Source of the DNA: JAGVSR01 sp963786675
GTDB taxonomy: Bacteria; Pseudomonadota; Alphaproteobacteria; Rhizobiales; Hyphomicrobiaceae
Length of the DNA: 64,000 nt
Reading direction: 5' to 3'
Assembly (NCBI GenBank): GCA_963786675.1
Contig: CAWAZY010000003.1
Span: forward strand, 310,001 to 374,000
Under the pieces are notes generated by a model. That model saw nothing but the letters and a program-made list of their open reading frames with translations, was not told where the DNA came from and did not search any database. Position 1 is the first letter of the stretch; each line of letters begins with the position of its first letter. Shown piece after piece: positions 1-8,675 of the stretch. Both the position numbers and the translations under genes were made by a program.

Positions 1-707
1 TCGTCGCCTTCGATCGGGACCAGTTCGATCTTGGTTTTGCGGCGGGGTTTGCGCCAGCTGTGGCTCTCGGGGTGATAGACTTCCGTCGTAAGGTTTGCCT
101 CGATGGTGTGGCGCGGTTGCCTGTGCGCGATGGCACGGCCATTGAGTTTCAGTTCGACATTGGCAGGAACGAGAAAGCTGCTGAAATAATGATCGAAGTC
201 AGCAACGGTCTCCGTGCCCCACGGGAGCGACATGACGACGACTGTTCCTGATATCGCAGGATTGATCTGAATCTTGCTGGTGATTTGCTTGCCGTCTTCG
301 GTCAGGAAGCCCAGCTCGTGCGCGCCGCTTCTGACGGTGGCGGTCTTGGCTATCGATAGTATTTCCTTGAAGCCGCGACCGAAGCGGCCCCTTTTGAGGT
401 GGCTGTCCTTCTTGAATGTCAGGTAGACGACCCTAATAGCGTCAAGGTCCGTCATGCCTTCGCCGTCGTCGCGGCATTCGACGACAAAATCCGAGCCTCG
501 CAGGCCATAATGTAGGTCCACCGAGCCCTCGCGTGCGTCGATTGCATCCATGGAGTTCTGCACCAGCTCCTTCACCAAGTGCCCGGGAGGGCGGGACTGA
601 TTGAAGGACGCAAAGCCGGCGGTCGAGATCTCGAGCCAGCCTGACGAGTTGGTTGTCATGACACTGGCGTCGTTCGTCGGTGGTTGGGGCAAGGTCTCGT
701 GTGTCAT
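1..707 (-). CDS. GHKL-type ATPase, C-terminus cut by window edge
   Basis: Reading the minus strand from the ATG at 707 gives an open frame of about 235 codons that runs off the left edge. It contains the Bergerat ATP-binding fold of the GHKL superfamily (Hsp90, MutL, histidine kinases, topoisomerase VI B): an N box with VKELVQNSMDA at about residues 44-54, a G1 box DDGEGM at about 81-86, and a G2-type GRFGRGFKE at about 105-113. The later part looks like the start of a transducer region. It is the last gene seen of a minus-strand series of small overlapping genes, separated from the next one (791-1240) by about 80 bases. ATP binding is well supported; the biological role is not known. Such ATPases occur in mobile islands and in some defence modules, but nothing here proves defence. 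Confidence 0.8.
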   Translation of the reverse strand, partial: MTHETLPQPPTNDASVMTTNSSGWLEISTAGFASFNQSRPPGHLVKELVQNSMDAIDAREGSVDLHYGLRGSDFVVECRDDGEGMTDLDAIRVVYLTFKKDSHLKRGRFGRGFKEILSIAKTATVRSGAHELGFLTEDGKQITSKIQINPAISGTVVVMSLPWGTETVADFDHYFSSFLVPANVELKLNGRAIAHRQPRHTIEANLTTEVYHPESHSWRKPRRKTKIELVPIEGD

Positions 708-790
708 ACGTCACCTTCATCATGCATAATTGAATTCTTTGAGTAGGTTTTCTCACGCGATCCTACCGCCATGGGGCAATCGCTCAAGGG

Positions 791-1240
791 TCACGAAACG
801 ACGAGAGATCGCGCGGTGCGCGTCCACCGGCTGGGCGAATCAGGTGGAGGCAGTCGAGGCCAGTCCGGGTCAAGGCCCGCGCCGTCATCGAAGTTCGACC
901 CAGCCAAGCGGCGGGCCGTGTCGAGGCTGTCGATGATCGCGCCTGCGTCCGCATTCCAGCCTGCCACACGCCCGAAGCGCACGAAGGAGATCCGGTCGAG
1001 GACGTTGGGGTCGAGTACCGGTCCAGCGACAAGCGCATGCGGTGACTGACCAATCGGCTGGCTGGCAGCGTCCTCGCCGTTGATCGCCTTCGCAGCCTCC
1101 GTCTCGGTAAAAACGCCGAGGTGCGCGTTCGGCTGCAGCCAGGGGGCGAGCGTCACGAACCCCGGCGAGATGTGAACCTTGCGCCACTGGCCATCGACGA
1201 AGGCGACGATCCAGCCGGTATAGAGGTCGAAGTTGCTCAT
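791..1240 (-). CDS. Hypothetical protein, island operon
   Basis: A 149-residue protein beginning MSNFDLYTGW. The start at 1240 was chosen because it overlaps the stop of the upstream gene in an ATGA arrangement, the same coupling seen between the other genes of this operon; a longer in-frame start at 1273 exists but would run deep into the neighbour. No signal peptide, membrane segment or catalytic motif is visible. The N-terminal half looks globular, and the C-terminal half is rich in Pro, Arg and Asp. I do not recognise a family. Its place directly upstream of the GHKL ATPase suggests co-expression with it. Confidence 0.6.
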   Translation of the reverse strand: MSNFDLYTGWIVAFVDGQWRKVHISPGFVTLAPWLQPNAHLGVFTETEAAKAINGEDAASQPIGQSPHALVAGPVLDPNVLDRISFVRFGRVAGWNADAGAIIDSLDTARRLAGSNFDDGAGLDPDWPRLPPPDSPSRWTRTARSLVVS

Positions 1241-1530
1241 GCGGCGCCCCCGGTCACGTCGGCTCTGAGCCACGCGACCAGCCGTGTCAGCGGGTCGAAC
1301 TTTGGCCGTGGAGCTGGAGGCGGAGCCTCAGCGGCGAGCTTACGGGCGCCCTCGATCGCGTGTTGGACGCCCAGTGCAGACCAGGCGCGCACGATGCGAT
1401 GAAACTCAGGGCCCGTCAGCGTGAACGGCTCCGCACCTGCATGGGCGCAGAACTCGAACGTGATCTCCGCGTCCTGGCGCTGGGCGACGACGGTGCAGGC
1501 GTCCAGCTGTATGGTGATGGGGTTGCTCAT
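1237..1530 (-). CDS. Hypothetical protein, island operon
   Basis: A 97-residue protein beginning MSNPITIQLD. Both ends are coupled by ATGA overlaps: its start overlaps the stop of the 279-residue upstream gene and its stop overlaps the start of the downstream gene. The sequence suggests a small beta-rich N-terminal part followed by a helix (EFHRIVRAWSALGVQHAIEG) and a proline-rich linker. No known motif was recognised. The tight overlaps make it a real translated gene despite its size. Confidence 0.6.
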   Translation of the reverse strand: MSNPITIQLDACTVVAQRQDAEITFEFCAHAGAEPFTLTGPEFHRIVRAWSALGVQHAIEGARKLAAEAPPPAPRPKFDPLTRLVAWLRADVTGGAA

Positions 1531-2366
1531 GTGGCGCCTCCCTCTTCTTGCGCTTGGAGCGCGGCTCTGCTCGCCTTCCATTTGTCCTGCGCGATGCGGT
1601 AGACCTCGGTGATCCCCGGATTGCCTTTGACAAAACCCACCACGGCAGCCCGGTCGGCGTGCTTGGTCCAGGGGCCAAAGGTTGCGTAACTCAGGAATTG
1701 TTCAAGGTGCTTGCCGTTCACAAACAGCGGGCTCTTTGTGATCTCCGCCCGGAGGAAGTCGGCATGCTCCAATGCTTGGCGCAGCTTTTCCGAGAATTTG
1801 CTGTCGTCGAACGTTTCTGCCGGGACGTCGCCACCCTGGTCACTGACCTCAACACTTTTGCCAGCTTCGTCCAGAGCCTGGGCCGTCTGCTTCTTCACGA
1901 TTTCCCGGATCAGCTCACCCTTCGATCCGATCGCGTTGATGAGATCGACAATGTGAGGATTCCTCACGCGCACCGTGTGCCCGATCATGCCGTGGAAGGT
2001 GCTGTGGGGGCCACGGCAGATGAACTGGGCCCAGCTGCCTAGCGCGCTCTTCGCCCCAGGATCATCGGGCGACAGCTGGCACAGAAAAGCGACCAGCGCG
2101 CGCTCGATCGCGGTCGCGGGCAAATCCCTCTGATACTGGGCCAGCGTCTCGCCCGCTTTGTGCTCCACGAGGATAATGCGCGCTGCCGCAACGACGTCCT
2201 CCGCCCTGATCTCGATGGGTTGCTGAGCTAGGTGCTGGTAGATGGGTGGCAGGCAGACGTCCTCGTCGCGAATGACGCACGCAACCAAGCGGCCATCATC
2301 CTCGGCGTAGACCCGAAGCTCTCCCTTCCCCTTCCAATTCCCGGACCTCCAAACAAATTTGCTCAT
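1527..2366 (-). CDS. Hypothetical protein, largest unknown of the island operon
   Basis: A 279-residue soluble protein beginning MSKFVWRSGN. It overlaps its neighbours on both sides by four bases (ATGA). Residues 1-50 look like a compact beta-rich domain; residues about 120-150 contain a segment with HSTFHGMIGH; the rest is largely helical and charged, with a likely coiled stretch around 150-230 (EIVKKQTAQALDEAGKSVEV region). There is no signal peptide or membrane segment. I recognise no family or catalytic signature. As the only mid-sized unknown in the operon it is the most likely partner or effector of the GHKL ATPase, which is an inference from context only. Confidence 0.65.
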   Translation of the reverse strand: MSKFVWRSGNWKGKGELRVYAEDDGRLVACVIRDEDVCLPPIYQHLAQQPIEIRAEDVVAAARIILVEHKAGETLAQYQRDLPATAIERALVAFLCQLSPDDPGAKSALGSWAQFICRGPHSTFHGMIGHTVRVRNPHIVDLINAIGSKGELIREIVKKQTAQALDEAGKSVEVSDQGGDVPAETFDDSKFSEKLRQALEHADFLRAEITKSPLFVNGKHLEQFLSYATFGPWTKHADRAAVVGFVKGNPGITEVYRIAQDKWKASRAALQAQEEGGAT

Positions 2367-2581
2367 CGGGCACCTCCGATGGAGAGCCCATCAGCCTCGA
2401 TGCCGTGGACGATGTCGGCGACGTACCTCGGTTCGATCACGGTGCCGCTCGGGCCCCACGTTAGGGCGTCGTCCGGCAGGTATTCGTCGGCCCAAGCAAG
2501 AGCTGCGTCGGTCAACGCGTACAGGATCACGATTGACCCATGACTGAGGACGATGAAGTCGGATGTAGATGTCTGTGTCAT
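2363..2581 (-). CDS. Small conserved island protein (HGSIVxL / EPRYVADI type)
   Basis: A 72-residue protein starting MTQTSTSD, with start codon overlapping the upstream stop by one base (TGATG) and its own stop overlapping the next start by four. Conspicuous segments are LSHGSIVILYALT near the N-terminus and IEPRYVADIVHGIEADG near the C-terminus. From memory this pattern resembles small uncharacterised proteins that are frequent in alphaproteobacterial phage and island gene sets; that resemblance was not tested. It is probably a cytoplasmic protein and no function can be given. Confidence 0.65.
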   Translation of the reverse strand: MTQTSTSDFIVLSHGSIVILYALTDAALAWADEYLPDDALTWGPSGTVIEPRYVADIVHGIEADGLSIGGAR

Positions 2582-3072
2582 CACGCCCTCCGCTTCTTGG
2601 AAGGTTTGGACGCCAGAGACGACAACGAGATCACTGTGCCGACTTCGTGATCCTTCACGCCCCACGGTGCCGCGTCGTAGCCGGGCAGCTTGTGGAGCGT
2701 GTTGTCGATCACCCGCTGGAGAAACTTGCAGGCCCAGCTGTCATCCCAATCGGCATGCTCGCAGCTCTGGTAGCTGAGGCAGTTGCAGACCTTGATGATG
2801 TCGATCGCAGTCAGGATGTGGTTCTGGTCGCCACGCTTGATCGAGTGGACTTCGCGGAACGTGTAAGGCGGGGGAACGTCCTTCGAGCGATAGCGGTCGT
2901 TCACTGACCGATAGTTCTCGTTCAGCAGGAGCTGGCCTACCTCAGATGGGTCGAGGTCGTTGAGGGCAACCCAGCCGGGGCTGCCGTCTGGCTTCTGAAC
3001 GGATATGCGGAGAGACCGAGCCCACGTCAGTATGGCGTGGATCGTGGCATGGTCGACGATATAGGCAGACAT
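2581..3072 (-). CDS. Hypothetical protein, first gene of island operon
   Basis: A 163-residue protein with start chosen at 3072 (MSAYIVDHATIHAI); the open frame extends 50 codons further upstream, but the amino-acid composition of that extension is poor in structure and lacks a clear start signal. The N-terminal part (DHATIHAILTWARS) looks like an amphipathic helix. Cysteines cluster in VCNCLSYQSCEH at about residues 110-121, which could be a metal site, although typical spacing for a zinc ribbon is not met. It has a Lys/Arg-rich tail. It is the promoter-proximal gene of the five-gene chain leading to the GHKL ATPase. Family unknown. Confidence 0.6.
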   Translation of the reverse strand: MSAYIVDHATIHAILTWARSLRISVQKPDGSPGWVALNDLDPSEVGQLLLNENYRSVNDRYRSKDVPPPYTFREVHSIKRGDQNHILTAIDIIKVCNCLSYQSCEHADWDDSWACKFLQRVIDNTLHKLPGYDAAPWGVKDHEVGTVISLSSLASKPSKKRRA

Positions 3073-3397
3073 GAAAATGCCTCGCGGTTTGCAAACCCCA
3101 GTGCCTGGGGCTGGCCGCATCTTTTGCCCACCGTGCCGCGAATGGCCGGTTGGTGGCGAAGGGCCGAAGCCGTCCGCGCTCTTGATGCATGTGGGCGATA
3201 TGATTGATCCGGCGACGGAGGTCAACGGGGTTCATTGCGCTGCGCGATCACACTGTTGAGATCGCCAGCCGCTGAGATTTAGCGAATTTCAGTTGGATCG
3301 GTCGCACCGCGTGATGTCTGCTTCCAAGAGTTGAGCAGAGAGGAAGACGTGCGGCTGATTGGTATAATTTTGAACCGTTGCTGCCATGCCTATCCCC
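3073..3397. other. Non-coding stretch upstream of the island operon
   Basis: No convincing gene. An out-of-frame minus-strand reading (about 2942-3235) overlaps the first operon gene and is rejected. The promoter for the operon should lie here, but I could not identify a convincing -35/-10 pair. Confidence 0.4.
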
Positions 3398-3650
3398 TCA
3401 GCTCCGGAAAGCTATGTAGGGCGCGGATTTATCGGAGATCTCGGCGAGGGTTCTGGCCGGGCGTGAGACGAGGCCCGATATGGTGCGCGCCGCGATGCGC
3501 CCAACGCCGTTGGTCTTGCGCCGGTTGTAGCGAAAGGTGAACTCGTCGAGGTAGGCCTGCAGGTATGTCGGCTTCACCGAGCTGCCGTGTGTGCCAAGAA
3601 GCCAGCGTTTCAAGTTCGACGTCGTCCCGTGGCAGCGCTGAACCGCGTCG
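3398..3650 (-). pseudogene. IS1595-type transposase remnant (C-terminal fragment)
   Basis: The minus-strand frame contains LKRWLLGTHGSSVKPTYLQ followed by YLDEFTFRYNRRKTNGVG, the characteristic end of ISXO2/IS1595-family transposases (pattern LKRWLxGTHxG...YLxEFxFRxNRR). Only about the last 75-80 residues are recognisable, and the frame upstream of about 3650 no longer looks like a transposase; the DDE catalytic core is missing. This is therefore a dead fragment and evidence of past transposition into the region. Confidence 0.75.
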
Positions 3651-4644
3651 TTCGCGCGCCGCAAGGTGGAACTGACTGAAGCCGCTGCCCACAGCCCTCT
3701 CGTCGGCATGCTATACCCCGCACGACGGCGTCAGTCAGCTCCGGTCGTCAGTATGGAGGAGTTGCCTCCGTACGATATCTTCCAAATGAAAAAAGAGTTT
3801 TCGGCAGTTGGCGGCTAACACTCAGCCAGCAAGTGCGTAAGACTGAGTTATTTACGGACTGCCGTCCAAGTTCGTGCCCTTTATGACTTATCCCAAACCC
3901 CGTCGGCTTCCCCCAAGCCGACGGGGTTTCTTTTTGCCCAATTTTTGCGGCGCTTAAGAGAAGCCCGGTGGTCAGTGGCAACGGAAGCGCGGCTGGTCCC
4001 CTCTGGCCGCATTGCCGCCAGAGGGACGCTTCGTCAGCTGTTGACCCAGAGCCGAACTCGAGCGACTGCAGCAAGGGTGGCGCGCACACGAACGCCCCGC
4101 AGAGTTTGCGGACCTCAGACCCGATGAAACGTCTGCTTGGATGCTCGCCGATCCCGTGGCCGCACAACATCCCATTGCGGTCATTTTTGCGAACCGGCCA
4201 AGGGTGCTTCCTGTCTCGGGAATTGTCGAACTGTTCAGGAACCGACCGTCAGGTGCTCTTCGCGACGGGCTTTATCGTCAAGGCCTATTGCGTGAGTGCG
4301 CGCCTACCAGCAATGCAGGGTAGCTCCCAAAGGTTATTCATGCCCGGGAAGATGCCACGTTTCAAAGCCGCAATCTATCGACGTAAAATTCCAGAAGTGG
4401 GCCTTTGGATCGCGGGGATTTAAGTGCTCTGGCGCAGGTGCTCGGATGTATGCATGCGGGTGGTTTGCAGGGAAGCGGATTTGGGGGGCAAGGCGGACAT
4501 CGCGGCCTAAGCTCCGCGCCATAGACAACGTCTGCATCGCAGATTGGCGTGGATATTTTCTGCGGTGAGCGTTGGCACTCCGAACCCTGGCGGGTCTATA
4601 CTCGCGGAAAATCTAACTGCAAGGCCTATTCCTGGAGAACACGT
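3651..4644. other. Long non-coding stretch
   Basis: Apart from the hairpin at 3895-3934 I see no supported gene. Open frames on both strands (about 3748-4170 minus, 3968-4423 plus) lack recognisable motifs or plausible starts and overlap each other. The region has the look of eroded accessory DNA. Confidence 0.4.
3895..3934. terminator. Strong rho-independent terminator-like hairpin
   Basis: A perfect long stem (AAACCCCGTCGGCTT and its complement) around a C-rich loop is followed on the plus strand by CTTTTT. The upstream arm is preceded by short A runs, so it may work in one or both directions. No intact gene ends at it, so it may be left from a lost gene or an unrecognised small RNA. Confidence 0.6.
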
Positions 4645-5562
4645 TTGAAAGCTATTTTGCCAGCGGTGCTCATCGCCATCTTCGCCATCACAGCCTTGCT
4701 ATGGACGCCCGATAAATCTCGAGCCGAGCTTGAGGCGACCTATTTCAAATCGCCGTCGTCCTATGTGGATGTTGCGGATATGTCGCTGCACGTGCGTGAC
4801 AGCGGACCCAAAGACGCTCCTGCGGTCATCATGCTGCATGGCATGGGTTCAAGCCTGCATACTTGGCAGCCTTGGGCGGAGGCGCTCATCCCGACGTATC
4901 GTGTCGTCATCTTCGACCTTCCAGGCTTTGGATTGACCGGCGCAGACCCAACCGGTGACTATTCGGACAAGCGCAGCCTGCAAATTTTGATGGCGCTGAT
5001 GGATCAACTATCGATCGGGAGCGCAAGTCTCGTTGGCAATTCGATGGGAGGTCGGCTCGCATGGTTGTTTGCAGCTGCAAATCCAGAGCGCGTCGACAAG
5101 TTGGTCTTGATCTCGCCCGACGGCTTTGAGAGCCCTGGCATCGAATACGGCAAAGCTCCCGCAGTGCCAGCCCTCGTTCGCTTGATGAAGTACGTTCTGC
5201 CCAAGCCCATGCTGCGCATCAATCTTGCGCCAGCATACGCCGATTCCGAACTGCTGACGCCAGCCACACTCGATCGCTATTACGACTTGATGCTGGCGCC
5301 CGGCGTGCGTAAGGCGATGATCGATCGGATGGAGCAGACGGTGCTGTCGCCCCCCGAACCGGTGCTTCTACGCATTCGAGCTCCGACACTGCTGATTTGG
5401 GGAGAGAAAGACGCCATGATCCCGGTTTCGAATGCAGACGACTATTTGAAGGCCTTGCCGAACGCCCAAATCGCCAAGTTGGCTGGGGTCGGTCATGTCC
5501 CGCAAGAGGAAGCACCGACCATTTCTCTGCAGCCACTCCGGGCGTTTCTCGACAATCGTTGA
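4645..5562 (+). CDS. Membrane-anchored alpha/beta hydrolase
   Basis: A 305-residue alpha/beta-fold hydrolase. The TTG at 4645 is preferred because GGAG lies seven bases upstream and the protein then begins with a short charged segment and a hydrophobic helix (ILPAVLIAIFAITALLW), a signal anchor or uncleaved signal. The catalytic triad is visible: nucleophile Ser in GNSMGG, Asp in WGEKDAMIP and His in GVGHVPQEEAP, and the oxyanion motif is LHGMGSS. Overall layout is that of the meta-cleavage-product hydrolase / haloalkane dehalogenase-like branch. The substrate is unknown. It stands alone on the plus strand without an obvious operon partner. Confidence 0.8.
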   Translation: MKAILPAVLIAIFAITALLWTPDKSRAELEATYFKSPSSYVDVADMSLHVRDSGPKDAPAVIMLHGMGSSLHTWQPWAEALIPTYRVVIFDLPGFGLTGADPTGDYSDKRSLQILMALMDQLSIGSASLVGNSMGGRLAWLFAAANPERVDKLVLISPDGFESPGIEYGKAPAVPALVRLMKYVLPKPMLRINLAPAYADSELLTPATLDRYYDLMLAPGVRKAMIDRMEQTVLSPPEPVLLRIRAPTLLIWGEKDAMIPVSNADDYLKALPNAQIAKLAGVGHVPQEEAPTISLQPLRAFLDNR

Positions 5563-5847
5563 ACTAGCGCCGAAGCACCGTCAGTTTTCGGCATTTCCCG
5601 CAGCCGAGGACCTTCTAGCAGGCCTCGCTCACCGACAACGGACATTCATTTGCTTGAGATAAAAATCAAAAGACTGGATGTTGGCGACTGCCATTCTGAT
5701 CGACCCCAGCAGATCGTCTAGTTGGAATGGTATTTCATGGCGCCTCTTTCTGCTTGAGGCTGCGAGGGCAATCGAGCGAGTGTAGCCCGCAAAGGTGGTC
5801 CATCATTAAGGCGTCAGCAACCGAAGATAAGCTCCGCAGCGAAGCCT

Positions 5848-6749
5848 TTACGTAGTCTTGTTGTGGGAAGAATGAATCATCGCCGTGATCTGAAGCACAG
5901 CCTGCCTGCCATCTAGAGCGGTAGCATCGGCACCCACGGCACCAACAAGATCTGGATTCTCACTGAAGGGCCGGCCACCGATTTGAACGATCACGCTCTT
6001 GTTCATGGAAGCTTGCCGGATCTGAGCAATATCGCTCGCTATGATTGTGGAATTGGGAACTCTGCTCAGTGACAAGCCGATCACGTCGAACCACTGCGCC
6101 TCAACGAGTTCCAAAATATCGTTATTGGTGCGAGGGGCCCCACCCCAGACGTGCCAACCCGCGCGCCGGAAATGCTCGCCGATCATCGAAATGCCGAGGG
6201 TGTGCTGCTCTCCTGGCATCGTCATGAGAAGCATTCGACGATTGGAGACCGGCTGCCGGGCTTCGCGGTGAAACGCTTCGCTGTACTCCCTCACGATCTG
6301 CTGCAGTTGACCTGCGCCGCGAGTGACATCCATAAAATCGTTGATATCCTCGTCCCATAGCTCGCCGAGGCGGCGTGCTACCGGCACCAGCAGATCCTGA
6401 AAAAGAATTTCAACGGAAGCTCCACCCGCTCGCAAAGTCTCGAAATACGCGATCGATGCAGCAGTGTCCTGTTTGGTCACAAGCTCCGCAAGTTCTCCAA
6501 CATTCTCAACGGTAACTGGGGTCGAAGCCGTGCATCCGAAATCACGCTATGGAAAGCCGTCCGCGACCCGAGGAGCAGTCGCGGCACGATTGAATTTTCG
6601 ATTAGCTTCTCGAGCACTGCCAATTGGCGATGGCTTAAGCCGTCCTGGAACGGGCTGGCCGTCCCATTCTTCTGCTCCCAGTCGCTCGGCAACGGCCAAT
6701 CACTGCAACTCGCAGGGCTCTGCTGCTCGAGGGCTTTGGGACTAGGCAC
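5848..6749 (-). pseudogene. B12-binding AerR/PpaA-like regulator, split by a one-base frameshift
   Basis: Two minus-strand frames join into one protein of about 300 residues, the usual AerR/PpaA length. The first part (6749 to about 6511) ends with LEKLIENSIVPRLLLGSR, the typical start of these proteins; the second part reads ELAELVTKQDTAAS, then LFQDLLVPVARRLGELWDED, then a cobalamin-binding fold with GEQHTLG in place of the DxHxxG loop. A missing G near 6510-6511 (LPV-ENVGEL) accounts for the break. Members bind cobalamin and act as anti-repressors of photosynthesis genes in purple bacteria. No photosynthesis genes are in the window. The frameshift may be a sequence error; a GTG at 6480 could also start a shortened product. 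Confidence 0.65.
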
Positions 6750-7397
6750 GCCTCAGCTCCTTAGGATTTTTGAGAAAGTCCAGACCTGTCCCCTTGAGAG
6801 ACTGCGTCACACTGAGTTTCTGATCCGCACCCCGCCGCCCGATCTGATGGTCACGGCGACGGTCGGCAGCACACCAAAATTTTGTAGGCTTGTCACGCTA
6901 CAATCTAGAGCTGGCATCGCAGGGTTGTAAAATTGGATCTGCATTGATGCCTCCCCAAGGCAACGACTCCACCCCCTCCCATTGAAACACGAGATTTAGA
7001 AATGATTGGCCAGAGGGCGGGCGGTCAGTGGGCCGGGGCCGTGGCGACGGCCCACGTGGTTTGACCACGGGTTAGTACGCTCGGCTCGTCCAAGTGCGGC
7101 TGGCCAAGTTCACTTTTGACCCATATCGCCATAGAACGCCGACGGAAGTCGCAGCCCTGGACCGCGTCCGGTTATGGTGCGAGCGACCGTAGGGTCTACG
7201 GGGTAGCGGCCAGCCTTATGAACTGCACCAATGACGAGTTGTCCGTTACCAGCTTGCATTTTGTGCATGATGTTACACCGTGAAACTCTTTATTAGGCCT
7301 CCAGTTAGCTTTGCCGAAATTGGCAGCGCCAATAAGTATATTACTTAGGGTGTTCCTCTCAAAATGTCACGCTAACAACCTGATAAAAGTGGGCCCA
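6750..7397. other. Non-coding stretch before the TadG-like gene
   Basis: No supported gene. A GC-rich palindrome sits near 7024-7058 (GTGGGCCG ... CGGCCCAC) without a T run. The AT-richer DNA at 7250-7390 is the likely promoter region of the following TadG-like gene. Confidence 0.4.
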
Positions 7398-8675
7398 ATG
7401 CATCGGCTTAATTATCTATGGCGGAGCGAAGGCGGCGGAGTGGCAATTACCTTCGCGGTCTTTTTGACCGTGCTTTGCTTTTCGGCAGGCCTTGCCATTG
7501 ATTATTCAATCTGGGAGCGCGATAGGTCAGCTATGCAAGCTGCCGCTGACGCCTCAGCGCTCGGCGGAGTGAGCGCCTTCCGCAATGAGTCGGTGGATGT
7601 ATCGACTGCCGAGTCTACTGCGCTGGCTGTTCTCGATGCGAACAAGGGGCAGTTGGACGGTCTAGTTTCCAAGGTCGTGGTGGATGGCTCGGTCAAAACT
7701 GTCGAGGTTCAACTAAGCAAGCCCGGGGCACGGACGTTCTCCGCTCTTGCCTTGTCCGATGATCCGACCATCCGCGTCACCTCCAAAGCCAGGATGGCCA
7801 CCTCAGGCGGTGCGCCATTGCAGCGATCGGGTCTCTGCGTACTTGCCCTCGATCCCGCGATGGACAAGGCGCTGTTGGCGAGCGGCGGCGGCTTGGTATG
7901 GGCCAAGGACTGTTGGGTCCAAGTCAACTCGAGTTCAAGCAAGGCTGTGAACTTCAGCGGGAATTCAGTTCTGACGTCGGGTACAAATTGCTTTGTTGGA
8001 GGCGTCGATCAGGGCCTCGCGCTCATGACACCGTCACCCGAGGCGTATTGCCAGCCAATGGCCGACCCGTTTGCCTTATACAGTAAGCCCGCCGTCGGAG
8101 GCTGCGATCATAATAGTTTCACGGTCAGCGGCGGCAGCCCTGTGCTGAGCCCGGGCGTCTATTGCGGCGGGCTTAGGCTGAGCAGCGTGACCAAGGCGAC
8201 CCTGCAGCCTGGACTTTACGTGATCAAGGATGGGCTCTTCACGATGAGCGGTGGGGGCATTCTTGAGGGCAACGGCGTGACGCTGTTCCTGACCGGCACC
8301 AACGCTGGCCTCAACTGGAGCGGCGGGGGCGGTTATCACCTTGTCGCGCCACGAGCCGGTGAACCCGGGATTCCAGGCTTCGTGGTGTTCCTGGATCCTG
8401 TCGGAGCGGCAGCGAAAAAGACTGTGATTTCTGGAACAGGACAAATGTACTATGAGGGCATCCTGTATTTCCCTACTCAACAGGTGGAGGTATCTGGAAC
8501 AGGTTTGACCGAATCACTGGCCTCGCCTTACACGATCTACATTGCGAATAATTTCCTTTACTCGGGAGGGAGCCAGATGGTCGTCCGCGCAGACAAGACT
8601 CAGACTGACGTCTACATCCCCCCAGAAGTTGGTGGGGCCGCGGTCGTGGTTGGCGGACCCGTCCTGATCAAGTAA
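7398..8675 (+). CDS. TadE/TadG-like surface protein
   Basis: A 425-residue protein starting at the ATG at 7398 (MHRLNYLWRSEGG); the open frame extends 29 codons upstream but this start gives the usual TadG N-terminus: a short basic head, one membrane helix (GVAITFAVFLTVLCFSAGLA) and then IDYSIWERDRSAMQAAADAS, matching the Tad-like domain (AVDYxxxxxxxxxxQxAADAAAL). After residue about 200 the chain is Gly/Ser-rich with repeated short strands typical of a beta-solenoid, and several Cys residues suggest an exported domain. TadG proteins are minor components of Flp/Tad pili or surface proteins; no other tad gene is present, so it is an orphan copy. No von Willebrand domain was seen. Confidence 0.75.
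   Translation: MHRLNYLWRSEGGGVAITFAVFLTVLCFSAGLAIDYSIWERDRSAMQAAADASALGGVSAFRNESVDVSTAESTALAVLDANKGQLDGLVSKVVVDGSVKTVEVQLSKPGARTFSALALSDDPTIRVTSKARMATSGGAPLQRSGLCVLALDPAMDKALLASGGGLVWAKDCWVQVNSSSSKAVNFSGNSVLTSGTNCFVGGVDQGLALMTPSPEAYCQPMADPFALYSKPAVGGCDHNSFTVSGGSPVLSPGVYCGGLRLSSVTKATLQPGLYVIKDGLFTMSGGGILEGNGVTLFLTGTNAGLNWSGGGGYHLVAPRAGEPGIPGFVVFLDPVGAAAKKTVISGTGQMYYEGILYFPTQQVEVSGTGLTESLASPYTIYIANNFLYSGGSQMVVRADKTQTDVYIPPEVGGAAVVVGGPVLIK

Noticed and set aside
2942..3235. 97-codon minus-strand frame
   Set aside because: It overlaps the first island operon gene out of frame, and only its N-terminal 50 residues are outside that gene.
3748..4423. Overlapping frames on both strands of 140 and 151 codons
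   Set aside because: No motif, no plausible start and mutual overlap; judged non-coding.
7024..7058. GC-rich palindrome GTGGGCCG ... CGGCCCAC
   Set aside because: No T run and no gene ending nearby; not supported as a terminator.
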